Source: Spirochaetes bacterium RIFOXYC1_FULL_54_7 (lineage in GTDB: Bacteria; Spirochaetota; Spirochaetia; Treponematales; UBA12059). From it: a stretch of 5,428 nt of DNA. The notes below the pieces were generated by a model that ran no database searches, had not been told where the DNA came from, and saw only the letters and a program-made list of their open reading frames with translations. The stretch lies in the NCBI GenBank assembly GCA_001830645.1, contig MIBM01000361.1:1-5428 (forward strand). The letters are read 5' to 3'. This document shows, in pieces, positions 1-5,428 of this stretch. Every line of letters begins with the position of its first letter. Position 1 is the stretch's first letter. Position numbers and translations under genes: made by a program.

Positions 1-1875
1 AGTCCCGAGCAGGGCAGCCCTGCCCATATGGCCCAGGGGCCGTTCATCAAAACCAAGAGCCCGCACACGCAGGCCGGGATGGCTGGCGCAGATTGAACCT
101 GCCAGTTCGGCTGCCACGCTGCCGGTCAGTACGCCCTCCTCGCCCAGCACCACGGCCTTGTACCGGCCAGCCAGGGCAGACAGGAATCCATGGTCCACTG
201 GCTTGAGGAAACGCAGGTGATACACATCGGCAGAAATGCCGTCGTGGGCAACCAGCCCAGCCGCCTGCAGTGCTTCGTCGACCATTGTCCCCGACACAAT
301 AAACAAGACCACAGAAGGACTGTTGGCAGGAATGTTGTTGTTGGGCAGGCTGCCGGCTGGAGCCTGGATCAGTACACCCTGGCCTTCCACAAAAGGAGTC
401 TTCAGAATCTCCGGTTCAGCAGGGCAATCAGCTTTGGGGAAACGAATCATGGTTGGCCCGGTCCTTGCCAGAGCCCAACGCAGGGCTGCCACCAGTTCGC
501 CAGCTCCCGCAGGGGCCAACATAGCCAGGCCAGGCACAGCCCTGAAGGCCTGTATGTCATAAATGCCCTGGTGGGTCTCCCCGTCCTCGGGAACGGCGCC
601 AGCCCTGTCAATGGCAAACACCACAGGATGCCCGCACAGCGCGACATCGTGGTGCACCTGGTCAAACGCCCTCTGCATGAAGGTGGAATAGATGGCAACC
701 ACCGGTCTGAGGCCACCGGCGGCCATACCGGCGGCCAAGGTCACTGCGTGTTCCTCGGCAATACCGACATCGAAGAATCTGCCAGGATATCTGGCCTGGA
801 AGGCAGCAAGTCCTGTTCCCTTGGCCATGGCAGCAGTTACGGCGACGATACGGGGATCCTCCTCGGCCAGGGTCAGCATGGCCGCTCCGAAAACCTCTGT
901 AAAGGTCTGCCCCTTGACCATCAACTGGACAGGCCCGGTTTCTTCGGATGAGAGAGCTTCCATGCACTGGGCCGGCGGGGCTACACCATGCCAGGTCGAA
1001 GGATCCACCTCCGAAGGCTTATGGCCCTTGCCCTTCTTGGTGACCACATGGATGACAACTGGTCGGCGGATATCCCGGGCTTCTGCAAGCACATTGCAAA
1101 GAAGTGCTATGTTGTGACCGTCGATGGGACCTGCGTATTCGAAACCGAGGTCGGAGAACAGGCTCTCTTTGAAGAACAGAGCCTTCACCGAGCGCTTGGC
1201 TCTGAGCACATAAGGATGGACCCGGGTGCCGATGAACGGGACCATGAGTATGGCCTTGTCAACTATCCGGCGGAAGTTCTGGTATCGTACCGTAGCCGAC
1301 AACCTGGACAGAAGTCTTGATACCGCCCCGACATTGGCCGAGATGGACATGGAATTGTCGTTGAGTACCACGATGAGGGGATAGCCAAGCTGGCCGGCAT
1401 GGCTCATGGCCTCGTAGACCATGCCACCGGTCAGCGCCCCATCGCCGATTACCGCAATGACACTGCCTGATTCAGCTCTGGCGCGCTTGGCGGCAAGCAG
1501 TCCTAGAGCGGCAGAAACCGAGGTGGATGCATGGCCGGCATCGAAGGCGTCATGGATACTTTCGGAGCGCTTGGGAAATCCCGAAGGTCCACCCGGCCGG
1601 CGTATGGCCAGGAAATCTGCCTTGCGCCCGGTTAGTATCTTGTGGGTATAGCATTGGTGGCCTACATCCCAGACTATCTGGTCACGGGGCGTCGAAAACA
1701 CGCGGTGGATGGCGATGGTCAGTTCCACAACACCCAGATTGGAAGCCAGATGGCCGCCATTGGCAGTAACGGTACGTATGATGAGTTCCCGTATTTCAGT
1801 GGCCAGTCGGTATAATTCACGAACCGAAAAGCGCTTGATATCATCCGGTCCGGACAGTCGATCCAGTAGGTTCAT
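1..1875 (-). CDS. dxs: 1-deoxy-D-xylulose-5-phosphate synthase (3' end cut by window edge)
   Basis: This cytosolic, thiamine-diphosphate-dependent enzyme condenses pyruvate with D-glyceraldehyde 3-phosphate to give DXP, the first step of the MEP isoprenoid pathway and a precursor for thiamine and pyridoxal. The reverse strand is open for 625 codons from ATG at 1875 to base 1. With the family near 620-640 residues, only a short C-terminal tail is missing. Visible landmarks are GGH with His42, WDVGHQCYTHKILTGR (69-84), GDGALTGG (144-151) followed by NDN (172-174) as the ThDP/Mg site, GIAEEHAV with the catalytic Glu374, STFMQRAFDQ with Arg402, DGETHQG with Asp431 and His435, and IRFPK with the phosphate-binding Arg478. 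All expected catalytic residues are present. A Pro/Asn/Ser-rich loop at about 503-520 looks like a small insertion relative to the usual family sequence. The start is preceded only by a weak GGTG, but no in-frame upstream start exists and the N-terminus fits the family. The codon style resembles spirochaete DXS. Confidence 0.97.
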   Translation of the reverse strand, partial: MNLLDRLSGPDDIKRFSVRELYRLATEIRELIIRTVTANGGHLASNLGVVELTIAIHRVFSTPRDQIVWDVGHQCYTHKILTGRKADFLAIRRPGGPSGFPKRSESIHDAFDAGHASTSVSAALGLLAAKRARAESGSVIAVIGDGALTGGMVYEAMSHAGQLGYPLIVVLNDNSMSISANVGAVSRLLSRLSATVRYQNFRRIVDKAILMVPFIGTRVHPYVLRAKRSVKALFFKESLFSDLGFEYAGPIDGHNIALLCNVLAEARDIRRPVVIHVVTKKGKGHKPSEVDPSTWHGVAPPAQCMEALSSEETGPVQLMVKGQTFTEVFGAAMLTLAEEDPRIVAVTAAMAKGTGLAAFQARYPGRFFDVGIAEEHAVTLAAGMAAGGLRPVVAIYSTFMQRAFDQVHHDVALCGHPVVFAIDRAGAVPEDGETHQGIYDIQAFRAVPGLAMLAPAGAGELVAALRWALARTGPTMIRFPKADCPAEPEILKTPFVEGQGVLIQAPAGSLPNNNIPANSPSVVLFIVSGTMVDEALQAAGLVAHDGISADVYHLRFLKPVDHGFLSALAGRYKAVVLGEEGVLTGSVAAELAGSICASHPGLRVRALGFDERPLGHMGRAALLGT

Positions 1876-1901
1876 AGATACACCAATGTAGCACGATCCA
1901 T
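1872..1901 (-). other. Possible nine-codon leader ORF overlapping the dxs start
   Basis: On the reverse strand an ATG at 1901 opens a nine-residue frame (MDRATLVYL) that ends in TGA at 1874-1872. The stop shares bases with the dxs ATG as ATGA, the arrangement often seen in translational coupling. The sequence before the ATG (CCCGGGC) is at best a poor ribosome-binding site, and so short a frame can arise by chance. Nothing in the peptide suggests a classic attenuator, as there is no run of one amino acid. Confidence 0.2.
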
Positions 1902-1909
1902 GCCCGGGC

Positions 1910-1923
1910 CACAATATTTTGTG
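1910..1923. promoter_or_regulatory. Inverted repeat, candidate operator between dxs and the divergent gene
   Basis: CACAA and TTGTG arms of 5 bp flank a 4-nt TATT centre. The right arm overlaps the proposed -35 element of the plus-strand gene, and the whole repeat lies about 35-50 bases upstream of the dxs start. A bound protein could therefore affect both genes. The neighbouring TTGTGACAA (1919-1927) is a second small palindrome. TTGTGA resembles a half-site of CRP/FNR-type or Rex operators, but no properly oriented second half-site is seen, so no regulator is named. Confidence 0.3.
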
Positions 1924-1948
1924 ACAATAACGCAGGGGACACTATAAC
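1919..1948 (+). promoter_or_regulatory. Candidate sigma-70-type promoter for the 155-residue protein gene
   Basis: TTGTGA at 1919-1924 (four of six matches to TTGACA) and TATAAC at 1943-1948 (five of six to TATAAT) are 18 nt apart. Transcription would begin near 1955, giving a leader of roughly 80 nt before the ATG at 2034. On the opposite strand TATAGT (1946-1941) could be a -10 for dxs, but no convincing -35 element lies at the right distance, so the dxs promoter is unresolved. I saw no TPP riboswitch signature in the dxs leader. Confidence 0.4.
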
Positions 1949-2009
1949 CAAATCAACCTACGCAACGGATCAGCAGCTGCCCCCGTGGCCAATCTGCTTT
2001 ACGTCCACC

Positions 2010-2021
2010 CCCGGTGCCGGG
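2010..2021 (+). repeat. Short GC-rich hairpin just upstream of the 155-residue protein start
   Basis: CCCGGTGCCGGG is a perfect palindrome around TG. In RNA it would fold as a 4-bp stem with a GTGC loop. It ends 12 nt before the ATG at 2034, where a Shine-Dalgarno sequence would be expected, and no clear Shine-Dalgarno is present. It could modulate initiation of that gene or be chance in GC-rich DNA. Confidence 0.25.
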
Positions 2022-2033
2022 CATACTGGCTCA

Positions 2034-2501
2034 ATGGAATTCCTCACCCTCCGATTAGGCGCACCGCTCTCATGGAACACTATCCCTCCAGCCCCACCTG
2101 AGGTGGGTCCGGACAAATCCCCCCCGGCCTTTGCAGTGCCGGTCCTGGCCAGGGAAGGCTCGGAAGCAGTGTTCATTTGGACCAGGGAACAGCTTGCATC
2201 GGACAGCGAAGACGGACCGCACCTCCGCAGTCCCTTGCCGCAACCTCTGAAGGCAGGGATTTCGGACAACTCCGGGGCTTCCACAAGCCAACACGGCAGG
2301 ATCGTACTGCCGGCAGGCACCTACTTGTTCTGTCAGGGGCGGCTCAAGGATACCGAATCGATTGAACAGACCCTGGAATGGTTTTTCAGGGAAGCCTGGT
2401 GGACCAGGACAACTTGTCGTGGCCCGGTTTACCTGCGGCTGATCCGGGAAGACGCCAAGACAGCCGTGCAGGTGATCGTGGAGTCCTCAATCAAAGAATG
2501 A
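2034..2501 (+). CDS. Hypothetical protein, 155 residues, possibly spirochaete-specific
   Basis: I do not recognise this protein. It has no signal peptide, membrane segment or known catalytic motif, so it is probably cytosolic. Three parts can be seen. The N-terminal part (1-55) contains strand-like MEFLTLRL, a Pro-rich stretch (18-31), and FAVPVLA plus EAVFIWTREQL. The middle part (about 56-87) is Ser/Asp/Gly/Pro-rich and probably disordered. The C-terminal part (88-151) runs GRIVLPAGTYLFCQGR, a helix-like segment with WFFREAWW (116-123), then PVYLRLIRED and TAVQVIVES, an alpha/beta pattern. The structured ends, Trp/aromatic content and GC-rich third codon positions argue for a real gene. It fills the gap between dxs and the kinase and is the only plausible frame there. 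The frame is open upstream of the ATG, but no other ATG, GTG or TTG was found in frame back to about 1911. No strong ribosome-binding site precedes the ATG. It is divergent from dxs and convergent with the kinase gene. Confidence 0.72.
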   Translation: MEFLTLRLGAPLSWNTIPPAPPEVGPDKSPPAFAVPVLAREGSEAVFIWTREQLASDSEDGPHLRSPLPQPLKAGISDNSGASTSQHGRIVLPAGTYLFCQGRLKDTESIEQTLEWFFREAWWTRTTCRGPVYLRLIREDAKTAVQVIVESSIKE

Positions 2502-2513
2502 TCTGTGCACCGT

Positions 2514-2540
2514 GGGCAAGGGCAAGGGGCAAGGGGCAGG
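2514..2540 (+). repeat. G-rich short tandem repeat with G-quadruplex pattern
   Basis: Four G-runs (2514-2516, 2520-2522, 2526-2529, 2533-2536) are separated by three identical CAA loops. This meets the standard G3+N1-7 pattern for an intramolecular quadruplex. It starts 12 nt after the stop of the 155-residue protein gene, on that gene's coding strand, so it would lie in the 3' part of its mRNA and, in antisense, behind the kinase gene. The 6-7 base unit repeat may also vary in copy number between strains. Confidence 0.6.
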
Positions 2541-2556
2541 AAACACCCGGATATCG

Positions 2557-2568
2557 CCCGCTTGCGGG
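2557..2568. terminator. Weak candidate hairpin between convergent genes
   Basis: CCCGCTTGCGGG folds on the plus strand as CCCG/CGGG closed by a CTTG loop, a tetraloop type known to be stable. It lies between the stops of the 155-residue protein gene (2501) and the kinase gene (2605) and might help end transcription from either side. No T-tract follows on either strand, so it is not a standard intrinsic terminator. Confidence 0.2.
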
Positions 2569-2604
2569 ACTGCTGTCAACCGGACGGTCAGAAAGGATTA
2601 CTAC

Positions 2605-3978
2605 TCAAAACAGGACAAATTCGAACCGTATCTCCGTTCCGCCGCCAGGAGGCAAAACAAGTTCGAGGCTTCCATTCAATTGCTGGGCCAGGGAACGCAT
2701 GATGAGGAAACCAAGCCCCCCTGCGTTTTCGGTGTCAAAACCTGATGGAAGGCCGATACCGTCGTCACGCACAATCACACACAGTGAGCCGGGGGTCTTC
2801 CCCGGCTCGAGGATCACCAAGATCCGAAGGACACAACCAGGTCTCCGGGCATATTTAAGGGCATTGGTCAGGGCTTCGTTCACAGCCAGCCCTATGGAAA
2901 CAGCCAGTTTGCTGTTGCTCTGCACCTCTATACCCTCTACCTGGATGAGCGCTCCACCTTGTTCGGCATAGGCATCGGCAATGGATTTACACAGCTCCCG
3001 CAGGTATGAGGCCACATCGATGTGTGATTGATCCTTTGAATGAAGCAGGTGTTCATAAAGGGTAGCCATGGCCTGTACCCTCGACTGGGCATCCTCGAAG
3101 AGTTCGGCATCCGCTTCATCTTTGACCCTGGCCTTGGCAAGGGACAGGAAACCGGAGGTCATGGCCAGGGTATTCTTGATCCGGTGACCGAGTTCCTTGA
3201 GCAGGGTTTCACGCTCTGCCAGTGCGGTCTTCAAGGCACGCTCCGCGGCGATGCGTTCAGTGGCATCTCTCGAGACTCCAAGGATCTGGACCGGTTGACC
3301 TTCGGGATCAAGGATCAGCGTCGAGGTAATTTCGACTGTGATGACCGTGCCGTCCGACTTGTACTGTTCGTAGAGGTCGGTAATGGGAACGAACTGGCCG
3401 GTGTGACGGAATTCCACCAAGGCCTGATCCAGCTGGGCCTTGGCCTTCCAGTAAGAATCAGGCACCATCACCTTATCCATGGATTCCGACTGGGCAGTCA
3501 GGCGGTCTACCCCCCTGAGTTGTTTTACAGAAGGGCTGACAAAATCAAAACGGTGGGTACGCAGATTGTAGGTCCAAATGACATCTCCGGCATTTTCAGC
3601 AAGAAACCGGAACTTCTCCTCGCTTTCAGCAAGGCGCCGGTCAGTATGCCAGCGCCGGGTTGCAGAGACCAAGGTGGCCCTGACAGTCTTCGGGTCATCA
3701 GAAAAAAAACAGTAAGAATGAGCCAGGCCGCTGGCCATGACAACTGTTTCATGTTCCAGATCCTCTGGATCGACCACTCCTATCAAGGGACCTCGTGCAA
3801 CAGCTGTTTCAGCAGAGGTCCAAAGGGTTCCAGGGGCAAGGCCCCGCACAAGCGGAACGCCATAAGGATGCTCCGAGCCCAGCATGGCAGTGCGGATCCC
3901 AGCTGACTCGAGGAGCCTGATGCACCTGTCGATCTGCGACCCTTGGCCATCAACCAAGACAAAATCAGGAATCTGCAT
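2605..3978 (-). CDS. Soluble PAS-domain sensor histidine kinase (HisKA_2 type) with degenerate receiver-like N-terminus
   Basis: This 457-residue protein is probably a cytosolic signal-transducing autokinase, as no membrane segment or signal peptide is present. Residues 1-112 follow a receiver-like beta/alpha order: DFVLVD, a helix to about 26, PLIGVVD (64-70), SYCFFSDD (88-95), then a final helix. The expected phospho-Asp and post-beta5 Lys are absent, so this part looks like a pseudo-receiver. Residues 117-243 are a PAS/PAC domain ending in GVSRDATERIAAERAL, followed by a short coiled-coil linker. The HisKA_2 segment LLKELGHRIKNTLA gives His265 as phosphoacceptor. The HATPase has an N-box, VNEALTNALKYA (Asn367, Asn372), DDGIGLP (Asp405, G1) and GGLGFLIM (420-427, G2), all intact. 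It lies 54 nt behind alaS and is probably co-transcribed. The ATG at 3978 is the only usual start before the receiver-like part, though GGAG is just 1 nt away. No partner regulator is in view; the signal is unknown. Confidence 0.93.
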   Translation of the reverse strand: MQIPDFVLVDGQGSQIDRCIRLLESAGIRTAMLGSEHPYGVPLVRGLAPGTLWTSAETAVARGPLIGVVDPEDLEHETVVMASGLAHSYCFFSDDPKTVRATLVSATRRWHTDRRLAESEEKFRFLAENAGDVIWTYNLRTHRFDFVSPSVKQLRGVDRLTAQSESMDKVMVPDSYWKAKAQLDQALVEFRHTGQFVPITDLYEQYKSDGTVITVEITSTLILDPEGQPVQILGVSRDATERIAAERALKTALAERETLLKELGHRIKNTLAMTSGFLSLAKARVKDEADAELFEDAQSRVQAMATLYEHLLHSKDQSHIDVASYLRELCKSIADAYAEQGGALIQVEGIEVQSNSKLAVSIGLAVNEALTNALKYARRPGCVLRILVILEPGKTPGSLCVIVRDDGIGLPSGFDTENAGGLGFLIMRSLAQQLNGSLELVLPPGGGTEIRFEFVLF

Positions 3979-4001
3979 ACTCCAACTATCGGCCTGGCGT
4001 G

Positions 4002-4018
4002 AAGGCTGGACAAGCCTT
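4002..4018 (-). repeat. Intercistronic hairpin between alaS and the kinase gene
   Basis: AAGGCT and AGCCTT form a perfect 6-bp stem with a 5-nt loop, lying between the alaS stop (4033) and the kinase ATG (3978). No T-tract follows, so it is unlikely to be a full terminator. It might protect or pace the processed mRNA ends or reduce downstream expression. A 6-bp stem may also be chance. Confidence 0.3.
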
Positions 4019-4032
4019 GTTGCTATGATGTT

Positions 4033-5428
4033 TTATTGCAACACCGCCCTGATCCGACGCACGCCGGCGGACGAACTCTGCTCCTTCTGTATCACGAACC
4101 TGCCGAGCACTCCGGTATGTTCGACATGGGGGCCACCGCAGACTTCCTTGCTGAAGTCACCTATCGTGTAGACCTTTACCATGGATTCGTACTTCTCGCC
4201 GAAGAGAGCCATGGCCCCATCCGCTTTGGCTTGCTCCAGGGGCATAACGACCATGCTCACCGGCAGGTTGCGCCTGATTTGCTCGTTGACGATATCCTCC
4301 ACCCTCTTGACCTCTTCTGGCGTCATGGGAGCAGGATGTGAAAAATCGAAGCGCAGGCGCTCGGCGGTTATGTTGGATCCCTTCTGGGCTACATGGTCGC
4401 CCAGTACCATGCGCAGGGCCTTGTGAAGCAGATGGGTGGAGGTATGATACCTGGTGGTGGCCTCTGACTGGTCTGCAAGACCGCCTTTGAAGGTGCCCTC
4501 CGCGCCTGCCCGGGACAGTTCCTGGTGCTTGCGGAAAGCCTCGCCGAATTCCTCACGGTTTACGGTCATGCCGTTCTCGGCCGCCAGTTCCAGGGTCAGC
4601 TCTATGGGGAAGCCGTAGGTGTCGTACAGCTTGAAGGCAAGGCGGCCGGACATGATCTTCTGTGGGTTTCGCAAAAGGTTTGGCAGCATCTTCTCGAACT
4701 CGTGCTCGCCCTTCTGTAGTGTCTCCAGGAACTTTGCCTCTTCGCGCTCAAGCTCGGTGATTATGCGCTCCCGGTTGACCAGCAGTTCCGGGTAGGCCTT
4801 GCCGAAACGCTCGATGACCACCAGTGCCGGCTTTGTCAGGAACAAGCCATCCACACCCAGTTTCTTGCCATGCCGCACAGCACGACGGATAAGCCGGCGC
4901 AGGACATAGCCGGCACCTACATTGCCCGGTGACACGCCTTGAGGATCGCCGATGATGAAGGTAGCCGCACGCACATGGTCCGCGATGATGCGGACCGAAG
5001 TATCCTTGGCCTCGTTATTGCCATAGATATAACCCGAGACAGCCTCAAAGGCCTTGATGACAGGCTGGAAGATCTCGGTCTGGTAGACACTGGTAAAACC
5101 GTTCAGCACGGTCACCGTGCGTTCCAGTCCCATGCCGGTATCAACGTTCTGGGCAGGCAGTCTTACCAGGGTTTTCTCGTCTACCCTGTTGTATTCCATA
5201 AAGACGTTGTTCCAGATCTCCATCCAGTTGTCAGGATCGCTGCCCTTGTTGGAACCGGCTGGTGGCAGGTTCTTGCCAACCCAGTAGAATATCTCGCTGT
5301 CCGGTCCACAGGGGCCTACAGGACCCGCCGCCCACCAGTTGTCCTTGGCTGGCAGGTAGGCTATACGGTCATCGGGAACGCCGACGTCCTTCCAGAAGCC
5401 CGCGGAAACCTCGTCCCGGGGTGCATTC
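4033..5428 (-). CDS. alaS: Alanine--tRNA ligase lacking the C-Ala domain (5' end cut by window edge)
   Basis: AlaRS charges tRNA-Ala with alanine in the cytoplasm and hydrolyses mischarged Ser- and Gly-tRNA-Ala. The 464 visible residues, read in one frame from base 5427, begin in the class II catalytic domain: WWAAGPVGPCGPDSEIFY (31-48), then NVDTGMGLERTV (94-105) as motif 3. The tRNA-recognition region follows, with RIIADHVRAATFII and GYVLRRLIRRAVRHG. The editing domain carries both zinc-site motifs, HTSTH (His328, His332) and CGGPH (Cys430, His434). The protein ends at AGVRRIRAVLQ and TAA (4035-4033), so the C-Ala domain of about 170 residues found in E. coli-type AlaRS is absent, and the next frame encodes a kinase instead. 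By comparison with the family about 120-130 N-terminal residues lie outside the window, giving a full length near 590. This short form fits treponeme AlaRS as I recall it. The sequence shows no frameshift or other damage. Confidence 0.97.
   Translation of the reverse strand, partial: NAPRDEVSAGFWKDVGVPDDRIAYLPAKDNWWAAGPVGPCGPDSEIFYWVGKNLPPAGSNKGSDPDNWMEIWNNVFMEYNRVDEKTLVRLPAQNVDTGMGLERTVTVLNGFTSVYQTEIFQPVIKAFEAVSGYIYGNNEAKDTSVRIIADHVRAATFIIGDPQGVSPGNVGAGYVLRRLIRRAVRHGKKLGVDGLFLTKPALVVIERFGKAYPELLVNRERIITELEREEAKFLETLQKGEHEFEKMLPNLLRNPQKIMSGRLAFKLYDTYGFPIELTLELAAENGMTVNREEFGEAFRKHQELSRAGAEGTFKGGLADQSEATTRYHTSTHLLHKALRMVLGDHVAQKGSNITAERLRFDFSHPAPMTPEEVKRVEDIVNEQIRRNLPVSMVVMPLEQAKADGAMALFGEKYESMVKVYTIGDFSKEVCGGPHVEHTGVLGRFVIQKEQSSSAGVRRIRAVLQ

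Noticed and set aside
190..951. 253-residue plus-strand frame opposite dxs
   Set aside because: It is fully antisense to a clear dxs gene with all catalytic motifs. Its translation is low-complexity and resembles no family.
1876..1980. TPP riboswitch or other known riboswitch upstream of dxs
   Set aside because: The leader is short and I found no THI-box-like conserved segments.
1970..2320. 116-residue minus-strand frame opposite the 155-residue protein
   Set aside because: Its composition is Gly/Pro/Ser-rich without ordered pattern. The plus-strand frame has clear strand/helix segments and better codon use.
2378..2971. 197-residue plus-strand frame across the convergent intergenic region and the 3' end of the kinase gene
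   Set aside because: It overlaps the ends of two better-supported genes in other frames and reads through the G-rich repeat. The translation looks like non-coding sequence.
3040..3906. 288-residue plus-strand frame opposite the histidine kinase
   Set aside because: It is long but lies wholly within the kinase gene on the other strand. GC-rich codon use often leaves such antisense frames open, and no domain is recognisable.
4036..4719. Several plus-strand frames of 64-101 residues opposite alaS
   Set aside because: They are antisense shadows of a well-conserved alaS region and have no recognisable features.
1..5428. Mobile element, CRISPR array, defence system, tRNA or rRNA gene
   Set aside because: No transposase, integrase, regularly spaced repeats, terminal repeats or RNA gene cores were seen. 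Coding is accounted for by four genes of ordinary chromosomal type.

Overview
The window looks like ordinary chromosomal DNA from a spirochaete, most likely a Treponema-like lineage with a fairly high GC content. The lineage call comes from the style of two housekeeping proteins and was not tested by a search. The DXS has spirochaete-like stretches (GGHLASNLGVVELTIA near residue 40, LNDNSMSISANVGA near 171, DRAGAVPEDGETHQG near 423). The alanyl-tRNA synthetase stops directly after its editing domain and lacks the usual C-terminal C-Ala domain, which fits the short AlaRS I associate with treponemes.

Layout, left to right. (1) Positions 1-1875, minus strand: dxs, 1-deoxy-D-xylulose-5-phosphate synthase. 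All but the last few codons are present; the left window edge cuts the gene. (2) Positions 1876-2033: a divergent intergenic region with a candidate sigma-70-type promoter for the plus-strand gene, an inverted repeat overlapping it, and a possible nine-codon leader ORF whose stop overlaps the dxs start. (3) Positions 2034-2501, plus strand: a 155-residue protein that I do not recognise. (4) Positions 2502-2604: a convergent intergenic region with four G-runs separated by identical CAA loops (a textbook G-quadruplex motif) and a small GC hairpin. (5) Positions 2605-3978, minus strand: a soluble sensor histidine kinase with a degenerate receiver-like N-terminus, a PAS domain, and HisKA_2 and HATPase_c modules. 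(6) Positions 4033-5428, minus strand: alaS, cut at its 5' end by the right window edge.

How they fit together. alaS and the kinase gene are on the same strand, 54 nt apart, and probably form a transcription unit. The kinase frame is the continuation of the alaS frame after a single TAA. dxs is the entry step of the MEP isoprenoid pathway and points away from the unknown gene. No response regulator for the kinase is visible. I saw no mobile element, CRISPR array, tRNA, rRNA or defence system, and I do not think the window holds a clear new system. The points most worth checking are the short AlaRS joined in frame to a signalling kinase, the pseudo-receiver, the unknown 155-residue protein, and the G-rich repeat behind it.
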